Below are positions 23,860 through 35,450 of a stretch of DNA of 64,000 nt, one piece after another. The stretch's first letter is position 1; every line of letters begins with the position of its first letter. The stretch is from contig LNKV01000044.1 of the NCBI GenBank assembly GCA_001465935.1, positions 333,709 through 397,708 on the forward strand. The letters are read 5' to 3'. The position numbers and the translations under genes are program-made. The notes beneath the pieces are model-generated. The model was given only the letters and a program-made list of their open reading frames with translations. It did not search any database and was not told the DNA's origin. The DNA is from Clarireedia homoeocarpa. Lineage: Eukaryota; Ascomycota; Leotiomycetes; Helotiales; Rutstroemiaceae.

Positions 23860-24294
23860 CTAAAGGCAATCAGCCAAAGGCTTTACATTCCATCGAGCAT
23901 CCTGCTCTAATCTCTCTTTCTCCTCAAACTCCTCTAGAGCATCGATCGTACGAAGGTCATGCTGTAGCATTTTGCCAGCCTTTTCTTTTAACTTCCGCTG
24001 CTGCTTTCTGAATCGAAGAATTTTCGCCATAGCCTCCTTCTCCTCAGCCTCTAGCCGGGCCTCTTCGCGTTGTACTACAGCCCAAGCAGAAGAAGGAGTT
24101 CCGAACACGTCACAGGAAGCCCTCCCAACACTCTTTATGCACTCCCTACAATGGTCAGCCCCAGGAAGCACACAACACTCAAGGCTCTTCTCAATACAGC
24201 GAGAACAAGCCACAGACATTATTATTCCTTTCTCCTTTGAACGAAGATAGGTAGAAGAACGACTTTTGGGAGACTTGGATATTCCCTTAGGCAT
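23860..24294 (-). CDS. Zinc-cluster-like small protein within repeat DNA
   Basis: 144 aa, intact ORF. A basic N-terminus (MPKGISKSPKSRSS) is followed by a Cys-rich module, C-x2-C-x6-CC-x8-C-x2-C-x6-C (ACSRCIEKSLECCV and HCRECIKSVGRASCD), reminiscent of a Zn2Cys6 cluster with changed spacing. After it comes a highly charged coiled coil (about residues 75-130; EARLEAEEKEAMAKILRFRK). No catalytic domain. It sits between the two halves of a broken GMC gene next to a MITE, so it probably arrived with a mobile or repeated unit; I believe such ORFs are multi-copy in helotialean genomes, but that needs a search. It may be DNA- or RNA-binding. Confidence 0.5.
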   Translation of the reverse strand: MPKGISKSPKSRSSTYLRSKEKGIIMSVACSRCIEKSLECCVLPGADHCRECIKSVGRASCDVFGTPSSAWAVVQREEARLEAEEKEAMAKILRFRKQQRKLKEKAGKMLQHDLRTIDALEEFEEKERLEQDARWNVKPLADCL

Positions 24295-24349
24295 AATAAA
24301 AGAAGGGCCAAAGTATTCAAAGAAGCCTAGGTGGATACCCCACTGTCTT

Positions 24350-24521
24350 CTACCACTTCCATGTGATTAGGAGTTTGATGACGTAAAACTGAGCGGTCTT
24401 CGCCAGCTTCAAGCCTTCAAGGATGAGGACACGGATCGAAGGGTATTTTGTGAGATGTGTCGCTACAACGAGTTCGAAAGTTCCATCGCCAATAATGATG
24501 AAATCGTAAGAGCTCGAAGAC
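24350..24521 (-). pseudogene. GMC oxidoreductase, N-terminal remnant
   Basis: Starts MSSSSYDFIIIGDGTFELVV and continues through LTKYPSIRVLILEG, which aligns with the N-terminal FAD dinucleotide-binding fold of GMC enzymes. The normal glycine pattern GGGTSG is altered to GDGTFE, which would abolish FAD binding. Homology stops after about 45 codons and then a stop occurs. Same strand and order as the C-terminal remnant, so both are parts of one former gene; roughly 400 central codons are missing. Confidence 0.8.
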
Positions 24522-25468
24522 ATAGTGATAAGTTGGTAGTATAGTAAGGACTTTGGAAGCTTGAATGATAGTAATAAGGTAAGTACATTCCTCAAAATTT
24601 AAGAGTTAAAGCAATTCAAAGATAGAGAGAGAAAAGAACATCAGTTTGATTAATATGGTTATTATTATCCCTCGGGGTAAGTTAGAAAGGAATAAGGGAA
24701 AGTTGAGTAGATTTAATGTGGCTAGAGAGGCGTGAGAAACTAATAGATTAAAGACCGAATACTGAAGTTAGAAGGAAGTACTGTACTACACCTCTTCAAA
24801 TGACGAGTGCGTGTATGTGCCGTGAACGGGCTTGCAATGCAAGTGTTGAAAATATACAATTCGCCAACTTAGTAGTTATCTCGGCGAGAGACTACGTTGC
24901 AGAAGTGGGATGTACGATCCTTTGAGTCTGGTATCTAAGCATGGTGAAGCAAACTATGCGTTACCTGGTTGTTGGTGTTTGTTGGCGTTTGTTGGTGATA
25001 ATACAGGATGTGCTGATGTTAACTTGAACCCGATAATGGGGAGAGAATGCATGTCGGGATGTCCGCAAGAGGTTGGATTTCTGTTCCCGAATTGAGGTGC
25101 TCTTGGTCTTGAGACTCTGTTGCTTAGGGTAGGATCAGTTGCGAGGGGGCTATCCCAATACCTTTATGCAAAAGCGGAGCTCAAGTTGAACCTTATGCGT
25201 AGGCCCTAGGATCGAGGTTGGTTAAGGAAAGAATAGGAAGAACGGTTCAATAGAGTGGGAAGAGTCGATAATGAAGCACTTCCAGAACTGGTGGCATTCT
25301 ACAGTTTCAATAGGCTTGCCAGTCTCTGTAAAACTCATGGTATCGAGGGATTGACATCGCTGACTTATTTCCTATATAATTAGAATTGAAACCGCTTCTG
25401 AGCCTTGCATAGGAGCTTGCTTGCGGTGCTCGTTATGTCCCTCAGGACCATTTGATGGGCTCACACTT
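24522..25468. other. Intergenic, no gene seen
   Basis: AT-rich sequence between the GMC remnant and the F-box-like gene. The only plus-strand open frame above 60 codons (24910-25095) has no features. Confidence 0.5.
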
Positions 25469-26224
25469 TCACCAACCTCTAGACCTTTCTTTCCCCCATA
25501 CGATCCCCTTTAATTCCTTGTATCCTTTGCTTAGAAAGTTCCCTTCAAGATACTCTATGTTATTGGGACAGCACCCAGATGAGATTGCGCAGGCAATCTT
25601 CACGAAGCCGTTCCATTCGCCGCCTTCATCTATTACCTCTTCTTCTAGTTCACGCAAGTCGAACAAGTCCATAGGGTAGTGCACCTCTCGCTTTTCCCAC
25701 GGATATTGCTCGACGCCTCTCCAGTCGACTGCGAAAGTGCCATTTTCACCAGAACGACTCATGTGATTGGAGATATAGTCATAAAGCAATCCCATCCTGA
25801 CCCCGTCCTCGACATCTTTGGTTCCTGTCCGACACGTGATACCCAGCATCCCGCCACGTGTGTTGTTAATAAGCAGTTTCGTAGCGGCGGGCTGGACAAC
25901 CAGCATATTCCTCCAGCTGGCATTTTTGTATCCATATATCTCTTCGTTCTTAAACCACTCCATCTCCGTGAAAGCGGTGAGGCCGTATGATCTGTGTTTC
26001 GTTGGAAACCAGGCAGGAAACTTTTTTGCAAGGAATGCATTATAAATGGGTGGCGTATCTTCAGGCAGAGATACAAAGAATAGCTTTTGCTGAAGAGGGG
26101 TCGAATTTTGGATAATGGTGTGCCAGTCCCTCGAAACGCGCTGGATGCTACAAAGTAGAGTCGAGTGGTCGCATTCTTGGAAAATTAGGGTGACGATTTC
26201 GGGGATGGCAAGTGCGCGATGCAT
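25469..26224 (-). CDS. F-box-like hypothetical protein
   Basis: Single exon, 251 aa. The N-terminus (MHRALAIPEIVTLIFQECD followed by LLCSIQRVSRDWHTII) fits the fungal F-box pattern: a Pro-Glu-Ile/Leu helix, then a Cys/Val-x-x-x-Trp helix. Such proteins recruit substrates to SCF ubiquitin ligases through Skp1. The rest has no recognisable repeat and a cysteine pair near the C-terminus (SSGCCPNN). Small, fast-evolving F-box proteins of this shape are abundant in filamentous ascomycetes, and no substrate can be named. The first ATG gives the F-box at the very N-terminus, the usual arrangement. Confidence 0.72.
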   Translation of the reverse strand: MHRALAIPEIVTLIFQECDHSTLLCSIQRVSRDWHTIIQNSTPLQQKLFFVSLPEDTPPIYNAFLAKKFPAWFPTKHRSYGLTAFTEMEWFKNEEIYGYKNASWRNMLVVQPAATKLLINNTRGGMLGITCRTGTKDVEDGVRMGLLYDYISNHMSRSGENGTFAVDWRGVEQYPWEKREVHYPMDLFDLRELEEEVIDEGGEWNGFVKIACAISSGCCPNNIEYLEGNFLSKGYKELKGIVWGKERSRGW

Positions 26225-26909
26225 GTTTGATCACTTGATGCGGACACAGCTGGCGAGTCGAGATCTAGCAAAATCAGATTCAATTTGAATTAGAGATGGA
26301 TGAAATGGGAGGACACCACCACTATATATACGTAAACCTGTAGTACAAAGTGAGGATTGCTGGCACGTGATAGTCATCGGTTGAGCCAATGATTTCTGGA
26401 GCGCCGAGGACCCCACTGCCACACAAATTGGCTGATCAATGTTGAATGTGGAAAATGACAAAATAGCACGATGTCCTTACAGCCTGTGTCAGGCAGCCGA
26501 ATTTTCTCTCTTCTCATTCGCATAAATAATCTTATGAGTCAATCAACCCATCACCACCTTAGGGAGTATCTGCAGCTCTGCAGCTCTGCATCATCTTTAA
26601 AGAAGATCGCGCAACTGGACGGAATGCACAAAGAAAGCTTCTCGTGTGAGTCAGGCCGATCGAAAGCTGTGGAGCGGCAACAAGCCTCACAATGCTGCCG
26701 AGTCTTGGCTGTGATTGGTGCTACCATCTCTCTTGATATTTAACATCAACAACTTCAATTCCTCTGTCTTTTCAGTGTTCAGCTCAACTGGATTCCCTCG
26801 TCATTTATTCCTCTACTTTCTTTTATTGTTATTGAAGTTTTAATTGTTCTATTATATCCTGTTATTCAACTTAGCGAAAGTACCGCCATTAGACATATCG
26901 CAAGCCAAC
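26225..26909. other. Divergent promoter region, F-box gene and ABC-F gene
   Basis: About 685 bp between divergent starts, with pyrimidine-rich tracts just upstream of 26910. No supported ORF. Confidence 0.5.
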
Positions 26910-29379
26910 ATGATGTCTCAAGGAGAATCGGCAACAAAAATTCTATGCTCTTGCAAACAAACAAGATTCCACATAGAGAACCCTATTTATCAAGAGGTAT
27001 TTCCCCACTGCATGCTGGGATTTCCTAGCCGTAATCGGATGAGTCTGATCCGACCTATCATAATCTAGCTTGATATCGAAGGCCTAAATATCACCGTCAC
27101 TTCTTCTGGGAAATCCGCTGTGAAATCGAAAGGAAAAACACGAGCAGAGGGTCTGGAAATATTATCCAATGCTAGTCTCAAGTTAAAAGCCGGTGTCTGC
27201 TATGCCTTGATTGGGAGGAACGGCGCCGGGAAGTCTAGTATGTCTCAATACTGTGCAGGAGATAAGAACAAGGACTGATGCCTAACTTACATTGAAGCAT
27301 TGCTGAAGGCGATTGCGGAAAAACTGATCCCAGGGATTCCAATACAGACAAGGATTTCTATTCTGCAACAGACGGATGCGGATTCAAAGGATGATGACCA
27401 GGAGACAGATGGGCAGGGGCCCGCACCTGGGAACACCCAAGATAGCGAGCTTTCTGTTTGGGAAGAGTTGATTGATAGGGCTACCTCAAGGAGTGAGATT
27501 CAACGTGAAATTGATGGTTGGTATTGCTGTCCCTCCATTTCGCATTATTGGTTGACACGCTCCCTAGTACTCGCGAGAGCCGTTGACAATCCCGAAAATG
27601 CCTTGGCGCCGGTTCGGGCATTTCGCGAAGTGAAGCATGGAAGGCTCAAGAAAGAACTTTTTGAAAAAGATAAAGATGCCAGACTTAGAAGCGGAACTAG
27701 AGGCATGGCCGCTCGAAAAGCCTTGATTGCTTTCGAGAAGATTGTCGCAGAGTCTGAGGAGCAGTGAGTTTCTGTCATTTCATATCCAATAACGTGCTAA
27801 ATTGTGCCATAGCATTAATCAAAATGATGCCGATATTGAAGAGTCCACCATAAGAGATGAGACAAATTCAGCTGCTGAACTTCTTGCTGAACTCCAGTTG
27901 CAGCTTGAGCCAACCAGACTTACCGACATCGAAAATAAGGCACGAAGCATTCTCTCTGGTCTGGGGTTTCCCAAAGGACATTTGGAAAAGAAGGTTAACA
28001 GTCTATCCGGAGGATGGAAAATGAGAACCAACCTCGCAAGTGTTCTTCTTCAACCTACCGATATTCTCATCCTCGACGAACCTACCAATTTCCTGGATCT
28101 TCTTGGCATAATCTGGCTTCAGAAATATATCGAAACCTTGCGGGAGACCCCGACTAATCCACCCACTATTGTCATCGTTTCGCACGATCGAGATTTCATT
28201 ACAGCAACTTCACAAGAACTAATAATTCTCCAGTCGCAAGACCTCACCTATTTCCGTGGATCTATCGCGAGCTATGAATCTTCCGTACGGGATCACACAC
28301 TGTATCTCACTCGCATGCGGGATGCTCAGGAAAAGCAGAAGGCGCACATACAGCAGACAATTCAGCAAAACATTAAACAAGGGAAAGCAGCTGGGGATGA
28401 GAACAAACTTAGACAAGCCAAATCTCGGCAGAAAAAGCTAGACAATCGAATGGGCTTGGAAGTCAGTGCCAAAGGAGGTAGATTCAAACTGAATCGCGAC
28501 CTTGCTGGTTATCACTTCAAAGCTAGAGATGACATTGAAATACCACCCGAGGAGAAAGGTGTCTCAATGACCTTTCCTCTGGCTCCCGACCTTCGATTTC
28601 CCGGACCGCTGATTTCACTTGATAATGTTTCATTCCGGTACCCTCCGACTTCTAAAAATGCGTCAGCACCATACATTCTCCAAGATGTGAATTTCACAGT
28701 CCACATGGGCGACCGGATCGGCATCGTAGGACTCAATGGAAGCGGAAAATCTACTCTCCTATCTCTTCTTACTGAAACAGCCAAGCCTACTAAAGGCACT
28801 GTGACGCGACATCCACGACTTCGTCTAGCGTACTATTCTCAACATTCTGTCGAGGATCTACAATCACTTTCTCGCGCCACACCAGAACTCACTGCTCTAT
28901 CCTTGCTGACTGTAGATGTCGATAAATTGCTCAAGGAGCAAGAGATCCGAGGTATTTTAGGGGGTTTAGGTCTCCAGGGACGCATAGTCTCAGATGTTCC
29001 GATAAACAAACTTTCCGGTGGACAACTTGTCCGGTTGGCACTTGCGAGATTGCTATGGCGGGAACCACAACTATTGGTTCTGGATGAAGTGACAACGCAT
29101 TTGGATTTCTGGACCGTGAGAGCGGTAGGGGGGGCACTGAGGGGCTGGAATGGAGCGGTTGTTTGTGTTAGCCATGATAGATGGCTGATTAGGGGAGTAG
29201 TGGAGGGGGTGAGGGATGAAGTTGAGGAGGACAGCGAGGATGAGGAAGATGAAGCAGTGGAGGAGACGAGGAGGAGAGTTGTGTGCTTGGTTAAGGGTGG
29301 GGCGGTGAAAGTTTTAGGGGGCGGTGTAGGAGAGTTTGAGGCGAGTTTAGAGAAGCGAGTGGATAAATTGATGAAGTGA
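26910..29379 (+). CDS. ABC-F family ATPase (two tandem ABC domains, no membrane segments)
   Basis: Soluble twin-ABC protein of the ABC-F class, which acts on ribosomes or translation factors rather than in transport. Exons 26910-26996, 27069-27237, 27298-27516, 27568-27763 and 27813-29379 sum to 2238 nt, 745 aa. NBD1: Walker A GRNGAGKST, signature LSGGWKMR, Walker B LILDEPTNFLD, switch IVSHDRDF. The inter-domain linker is helical and basic (about residues 375-440), as expected for ABC-F. NBD2: Walker A GLNGSGKST, signature LSGGQLVRLALAR, Walker B LLVLDEVTTHLD, switch CVSHDRW. Both catalytic Glu residues are present. An acidic insertion (EEDSEDEEDEAVEE) lies near the C-terminus. It resembles Gcn20/Arb1-type proteins, but I cannot assign the subfamily firmly. 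Confidence 0.92.
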
Positions 29380-31300
29380 GGATATGAGAAATGCATTTGG
29401 CATTTGGCTCACAGGCAGTTGAATATTGAACTAACCAATCAAGGATGACGGCAAGATTTATTCATAGTACCAGCAGCATCAACGATAACTTATGGGATTT
29501 GGCTCAAGACCAAGAATGCCATAAATGTCCACTTGCACTAAACCAACTGCCGTAAATCTTCCACTGAAGAGGGTTTTCGTGATTTCTCCACTTAACTCAA
29601 TGAGTTAACCGCATTAATGAATTAGCGGGATGTTTTGGGTATGAGAGTCACTCGTCAGTACTACGCTCCATTCGATGCTTGTGTATTAATATCTTACATT
29701 CAGCTCTCCGACTTTCGAACTGTTAACTTGCGGCGTTTCAGGGCGAAAAAGTGTTTATTGAAACTATATTTAGCTAATGGAATACATTGACGGTTGAGGA
29801 TTAGTCTTGATCAGACATGAAAGGATCTTTCGACCGCAGATACTTTCCGCGGTATGATATCAAGGCACTCCGGGAAGAGTAAAATGGGCTGAGGGTTGAG
29901 ATCGAACGGCCTGCGCATGATACCCTGCTCAAGGGGTCTAGAAACACCAAACATCGAGACTCTAAGCTGTTGATCTCAACACCTTTCGTAGAGCCCGAAC
30001 ATGGGAAAAGAAAGGTAGAGAACAAAGTTGAATGCAAGATGAGGTATTCCAGGCATGACGAGCATTATGAGTAGGCTATCCCCCGAAAATGCGGAGCTTG
30101 GTATAATAAGCCGAGGCTGTTTTTCGCAAGCTGAGAAAGGATGGTCGAAGGAAGAATCACATAGCACTAGTATTGGCCGTTCATTATGGTTTTCGGGTTT
30201 CCCATATTTGAGAGAAGACTGACAAGCTGGTAAGCATGTTGACCTCATGCATGAACACTAGTTCTAGAAAGTATATGGCTTGTATCGCTCATGCTCCCAT
30301 GTCCTCATTGCCTTATGCCTCCGTCTGCATGGCCCACCGAGTCCCGCGTTGAGTCGTTATCCTTGACGGCGTAAGAAGAAGCGCAGGGAAGCCGATTATG
30401 ACAATGATTATGAAAGCTCCCGTGAGTTTATCTGAACTTTTTAGCCCTACCAATATGCCGTTCCGTTGCCGACATCGATTGCCGTCGTGGTGTGGTGTCT
30501 GGTCTGGGTTCCACATAACATGAGCGGAAACACAAATTCCGTAAGCCGCGTGCCCACATGTGACAGGACATACATCAGAGTCTCCGAGCTAGCAGTGGCT
30601 CGCGGGGTGACAGCGAGAGCGGAGCTTCGGTGCCTACAGTTGGACATGGTATAATGGTGGTGGAATAAGAGTAGCAGCGGCGCGGGGGTACGGTTTCAGC
30701 TGTAGTACCTTCCACCTGCGGAAATGATACCCAGTGGAGAATCCGTCAAGGAAATTATCGGTAGATTTCTTATCACGAGTTGCAAGGGACTTGTTTTCGT
30801 CCGAACTCTGGTTGGTCTCGACCCGCTGTCAGCCACTGCAGGAACGTTTGTGTCTGGAGTAGATTGATAGCATGGTACGGAAGTACATACCCACTTGTGA
30901 CACATGATCCACCGGAAAGCCGTTTTGGTATATAAAAGCTCCGACTCCCGAACAGTTATCCTCTACCCAAGGGAAAGTAAGCGTATCGCCCCGCAAAATG
31001 ATACTTTTCCCTGCATCTTCCGGCCGTAGAACTGTGTGTACTGTTGACAGCTACTGTATACATACATGTATTCAGGTAGCCACACACCAATCGCATATCC
31101 CCCACAAATCCACTCACTCTGCTATTGCCCGTTTTCGGCTTCCATGTCAGCCAGTCAGTTTGTTCTTCCACGACGTCAAATTTAAAAAAAAAATAAAAAT
31201 AAAAAATAAAAAAATCTCACCGGCGCTCCGGATCTCCGCATAGTTACCAAACTTTGACGTTGATATCTAGCCGTTGGTGTTGCTGAGGGCGGGTCCTAGT
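29380..31300. other. Gene-poor island, part 1
   Basis: No recognisable gene. Minus-strand open frames at 29801-30037 and 29976-30248 overlap in different frames and have no domain. A poly-A/T-rich tract of runs of A broken by T sits at about 31181-31214. Probably decayed or regulatory sequence. Confidence 0.45.
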
Positions 31301-32558
31301 TGTCCACGTTACTTGTTCAAACTTCTTGGTTGTAAGACTATAAGACTACTTCTATTTTTGTTGGTTGCTTGGCCGTCGTTCCAATACTCCACTATTTTTA
31401 CTTCGGTGTCGGATGTCTTACATATCGACACGCGAATCCGTTGCTTGCCAGAGGTATTGGGTATATGGTATTGGGTATATGCAGAGAGACTCAGCATCCT
31501 ACAGCAGAATATGAGTTTCCGTGTCGTGTGACGGGAGCGAGGACTACTCGTACAAAGGATCCTTCGTACAGCAGCAAGAACAGCAGCAAAAGCGTGGCGC
31601 CAAGCTCCTAGTACATGACAGACGGCGAAAATCCGCATTTCCCCTATGCTCATTCCAGTATCTCCTGCGAACCATCACGTGGAATGGCTCCTCCAGCAAG
31701 TGCAGGGCAGCGACGTGACTAAAGGAAAGATGGCAGGTACTTGGGTACATGACACGGATAAACTCTCGGGATGTTCAGGCTGTCCAACTTTGACGGCACT
31801 TGACTCGCAAGGATCATGTGTAACCGACGGGCGTACGCTTGTGAGTGGCACAACTTTAAAAGCACAAGGGCTGCAAGGAGCAAGGGCGGGAAAAAATGTT
31901 CCTGGGGAATGCGGGGAAGAACAGCACCACCACACCTCCGTACATACACGTCACTAGCTTCCGGAGCTAATCTGTGCTTTAAGAACTCTCCCTTTTCATT
32001 TACCAGCTGTTTTGGATCGTCAGGGGGTGGTCATTAGACCAATCTTAGCCTCGCCGTGCGCTTTGCATGCGAGTATTTTCTGGCTTGGAGTCTTCATGGT
32101 GCTTCCGAAATTTTCTGCTGACGGTAGATGGTCATATTTTGGTACTTACTCGAATCCGGGAAATGTGATATGGAAGGGTTGCTATATGGAGTATGATCCC
32201 ACCAATGTGGGGTCTACGCGTCACGATGGCTGCATATCTGGGGTACAGTCCAATAAGAAGAAGGATGGGGATATTGTCGGCATTATGTGGACTGATATGA
32301 GTTTCATTGTGAAGGTAAAACAGCGAATGAGAACGCTTACCAGATAATGATTTCGCTTTATTACATAGAATATAGATGTTTTTTCATCTGGAAGCCTCGT
32401 GATTGACAGAGGCTATGAAAATATGAAGGAGAAACGGAGAGTAGCAATCTGCCTCCGTCCGCTCCACTCGCATTGTTGCTCCAACAGTAGTAGCCTATGG
32501 GAAGAGGGTCTAAAGACCAGTCTTCGTCCTGGAAAAACTCCCACATAGCTCCGTGTAA
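31301..32558. other. Gene-poor island, part 2
   Basis: Overlapping open frames on both strands and no family resemblance. The plus-strand frame 32012-32347 has a protein-like middle (GRWSYFGTYSNPGNVIW) but no start context or splice sites that extend it. Not called as a gene. Confidence 0.4.
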
Positions 32559-32882
32559 TTATGACTGAGCCAGCCGTCGTACAAGGGTTTCCCCATACTG
32601 TTTCTCAATTACATGTGAACCATATTTCTTATGTTTATGGTCCACCCTTGTACCGGGGAGGTAGTACTGGATGGTAACTAGTATCACCATTTCTTCTGCT
32701 AGCTCTGCGCCGATAGTTCCGCAGTGATAGTTCCGAGAATAATATAAAGACGAGTCATTATAGTTGCTCGTATCACCGTTTATGGATTGGTATGAGTCGT
32801 ACACTATTCCGTGGCTTGCATGTCGATCAAAGATCTTGTTTATGCTTTTCGTACTTATGTCCTTGGAGACTGAAGCTCCCAC
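32559..32882 (-). CDS. Hypothetical 107-aa protein with N-myristoylation-type start
   Basis: Not recognised. An intact ORF that begins MGASVSKD, which fits the N-myristoyltransferase consensus (Gly2, small residue at 5-6, basic residue at 7). It is rich in Tyr, Ser and Asn, with no membrane segment or domain. It lies in the gene-poor island with no neighbour to suggest a role. Chance occurrence of an ORF this long is quite possible. Confidence 0.3.
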   Translation of the reverse strand: MGASVSKDISTKSINKIFDRHASHGIVYDSYQSINGDTSNYNDSSLYYSRNYHCGTIGAELAEEMVILVTIQYYLPGTRVDHKHKKYGSHVIEKQYGETLVRRLAQS

Positions 32883-33451
32883 TAGCCCTGTTTAGAATTT
32901 TTCACTGGCTTGAAGTGCCTCCATGACTGGGCCTGCCCATGATACCCTCCTCAGATAATTAGTATCTTGTCGCCACATATACAGCACCGTCCTTTGTTCT
33001 AGCAAATAATACTCTTCCATGCGTGGTCTCAGGCCGCATCACCTAAAATCTGTCACGGTCAAAATTTGCTAAAGGGGATCGGACGAAACGAGCTGTGATA
33101 CAGTGACTTTCTAGACCGGCGCTTCTATGCATCCCTGCATCAAGAGAAATTTTTTTTTTCTCTTCTAAACAGTGCTTTATCGCTGGACGAAACAACTTAA
33201 CTGATTCAGATCTTTTCGCCTGCCAATACAGGTTTTCTCCATGTTCGTGATTATTGGGTCCCCTCTTGATGCTAGGATGTTGGCATAAGCTTGTGCTTCC
33301 GCGGCCAGGGTCATGTCCCACTTAGATTTTTAGTTAGCAAGGGTTGCGTATGAACCATATCGAAGAGATTAATATAACTCCCGCATAGGACTATAACTCA
33401 GGTACGCGGCTTATCTGGCACTTCGAGTCGCTTGCTTTCAAAGCAGGCCGT
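32883..33451. other. Gene-poor island, part 3
   Basis: No gene seen. It includes a short T10 run near 33150. A minus-strand frame at 33043-33321 has no features. Confidence 0.4.
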
Positions 33452-33905
33452 TCACGCCTGCAACGCGTCTTCGTGCCAGAGATACATCAACTCATTCAAC
33501 GAAAGCGAGTTGATGGCTGTACTGCGGTCATTCTTACTGTGACCCATAAGGGTAATTCTCACTATTAGTAATGTAGGCATATCGGTAGCAATAGGAAGCA
33601 TATCATAGTTCCTGAGCGGAGAAAACTCTATTAAAGTAGTAGCGCACAATTCGCAGTACTTAAGCCACCTTTAAAAGAGAATCTATCCGTTGAGTATGCT
33701 TCCTCTATGAGGTGCCCTGATTGAATCATAATGGCATTACTTGTTAAACTAGGATACACCTTTCCTCGGTCAATGCCGGTTGCCTCATGATCGGCCGAAG
33801 CCAGATCAAACACATCCAAGCCATGCTTCGGAAGCAGTGCATACAGTGGAGAACCGTCTGCACCTCGCCCCTAGTAAATAAGTCCACCTTGTGGTTATAG
33901 TAATA
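33452..33905 (-). pseudogene. Exon-like coding remnant of unknown family
   Basis: The minus strand reads protein-like sequence: after a possible acceptor (TTTACTAG, about 33875) comes RGADGSPLYALLPKHGLDVF, then ASADHEATGIDRGKVYPSL and STDRFSFKGGLSTANCALLL. A frame change then leads to SPLRNYDMLPIATDMP and MGHSKNDRSTAINSLSLNEL. The two frames overlap near 33640, so either an intron is missed or there is a frameshift. I do not recognise the family; a decayed gene is more likely than an active one. Confidence 0.35.
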
Positions 33906-35200
33906 GCCTTTGGCCGGCTGTGGCACTCATGATTCATTCATCTCGCCCCAAGCCATCTGATAACTCTGATTGAGACAAGATAATCTCAATAATAACGGAA
34001 CTGTCCATCATAGGTGATCCGGAGCACGCTAGACTCTGTTGTATTGGTGAATTGTGACCTCACGACAAGGACATTCAAGCCTTGCAGTGAACCTAGAGCC
34101 GCGCAGACCATGGCAGGACTTCTGTAATGTACCAAAGAAATGGGCCTTTGAATTAGAAAGCGGGTGATCTACCTGCTAGGGCATCAACCGTCCCTTCTTA
34201 CATGGGGACTTCTTCGGATGGATCGATCCCGACTTTTTCAGACCCCAAAACACATGTTTGCGCTGATTTGACGACAGTATACTGTCCGTAGATAGGTAAT
34301 AATTGAGAATGCTTGCTGTCGATTCTTACATTGAATCCATAGTTCAAAAAAAAAAAAAAATTTTGATGCACCTTCAGAGAAACCAATTCAACTTTTGCAA
34401 GACGGCCAGGGTAAATCAGCAAGATCCACTCAGAACTCATTGTACCGATATTACAATCGTAGGGACTAGAACGAGTTCTGCAATATAATTGCTCGGAGCA
34501 GAACGGTATTTATGCCATCAAGGTTATTATTTGTTGGTACGTCTAATGCCGTGCCGAGTGTATCCGAGACGATCCCGCTTATGCATGTAGTCAGGTCCAT
34601 ACGAAGACACAACCGAAGAAATGCTTACTACAATCCCATGGCTTGTTTGTGGCAACCGCCACCATGTATATTAGGGTGGCTTATTTGCGTGTTCCTAGTG
34701 CACCATAGGCCTAGGGAAGACGTTCGAGTAATTGTAAGGGATTTTTTGGGTTGTGGCCACAATCGGGGACCTAACGGCTTGGGTGGAAAATACCCTGTCA
34801 GCTTCTTCGATGTACAATAGGTAGCAAATATTGAGCACCCAGGTATACCTTTTTATCAGTACATGTTTTAAAAGTCAAACACGAAGATCAGATGGAGTGA
34901 TCCGTACTGGGCAAGACAGATCGTGAGGTACTATAAGTATCTGACAATACGCCCGATATTCCTCCAGGGTATGAGGAAGTACGTACCTAGACCATACCAT
35001 GTTGCAAATATCAACCCGAACTACCTATGTAAACAAGACATTCACCGAATCATTTGCAGACAAGTCGAAAGCATGTTCTTGGTCGGACAATTCTCTGTTC
35101 AGAGCTGCTGCGGTCGATTGTGTCGGCCCTTCTGTGTTGCCAAGGGTCATAATCCATAGCGGTATGCAAGTGTATGGAAGCTGTCTCAAGATAGCTCTGA
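33906..35200. other. Gene-poor island, part 4
   Basis: A14 run at about 34346. Short plus-strand frames at 34512-34820, 34923-35159 and 34999-35235 are mutually out of frame and unrecognised; some may be eroded upstream parts of the exon-like segment at 35201-35450. Confidence 0.4.
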
Positions 35201-35450
35201 TCTGTTCGTGTTTGGCAAGAAATATCGCTCATTGAGCGTGGCTATCGCGCTGTCGTAGATATTCCTCTTGTTACGCCTCAACCCCGCTTCCGTCATAATT
35301 TCCCCAGACTTTCGGGAGATGGTTTTTGCACACAGCCTGAATGTAAAGAAGGTATGAACCTCTTTCTTTATGAGATTGGCGATGATCTCTCCCTTGACAA
35401 GAAAGTAATGGAGAATCTTTCAATCCCTGTTAACTGTGAGGAGCCGTAAT
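35201..35450 (+). CDS. Orphan C-terminal exon-like segment
   Basis: An open frame of about 83 codons closed by TAA at 35450 with well-formed composition: EISLIERGYRAVVDIPLV, RFRHNFPRLSGDGFCTQPEC, then LFLYEIGDDLSLDKKVMENL and an end at VNCEEP. A TGA sits directly before it in frame, and no good acceptor was found, so its upstream partner is not identified. Family unknown. It may be the last exon of a decayed or unrecognised gene. Confidence 0.35.

Noticed and set aside
33416..33470. Possible tRNA-like stem-loops (CTTTCAAAG, GTTCACGCC)
   Set aside because: No consistent acceptor stem or B box (GGTTCGA-type); does not fold into a cloverleaf by eye.
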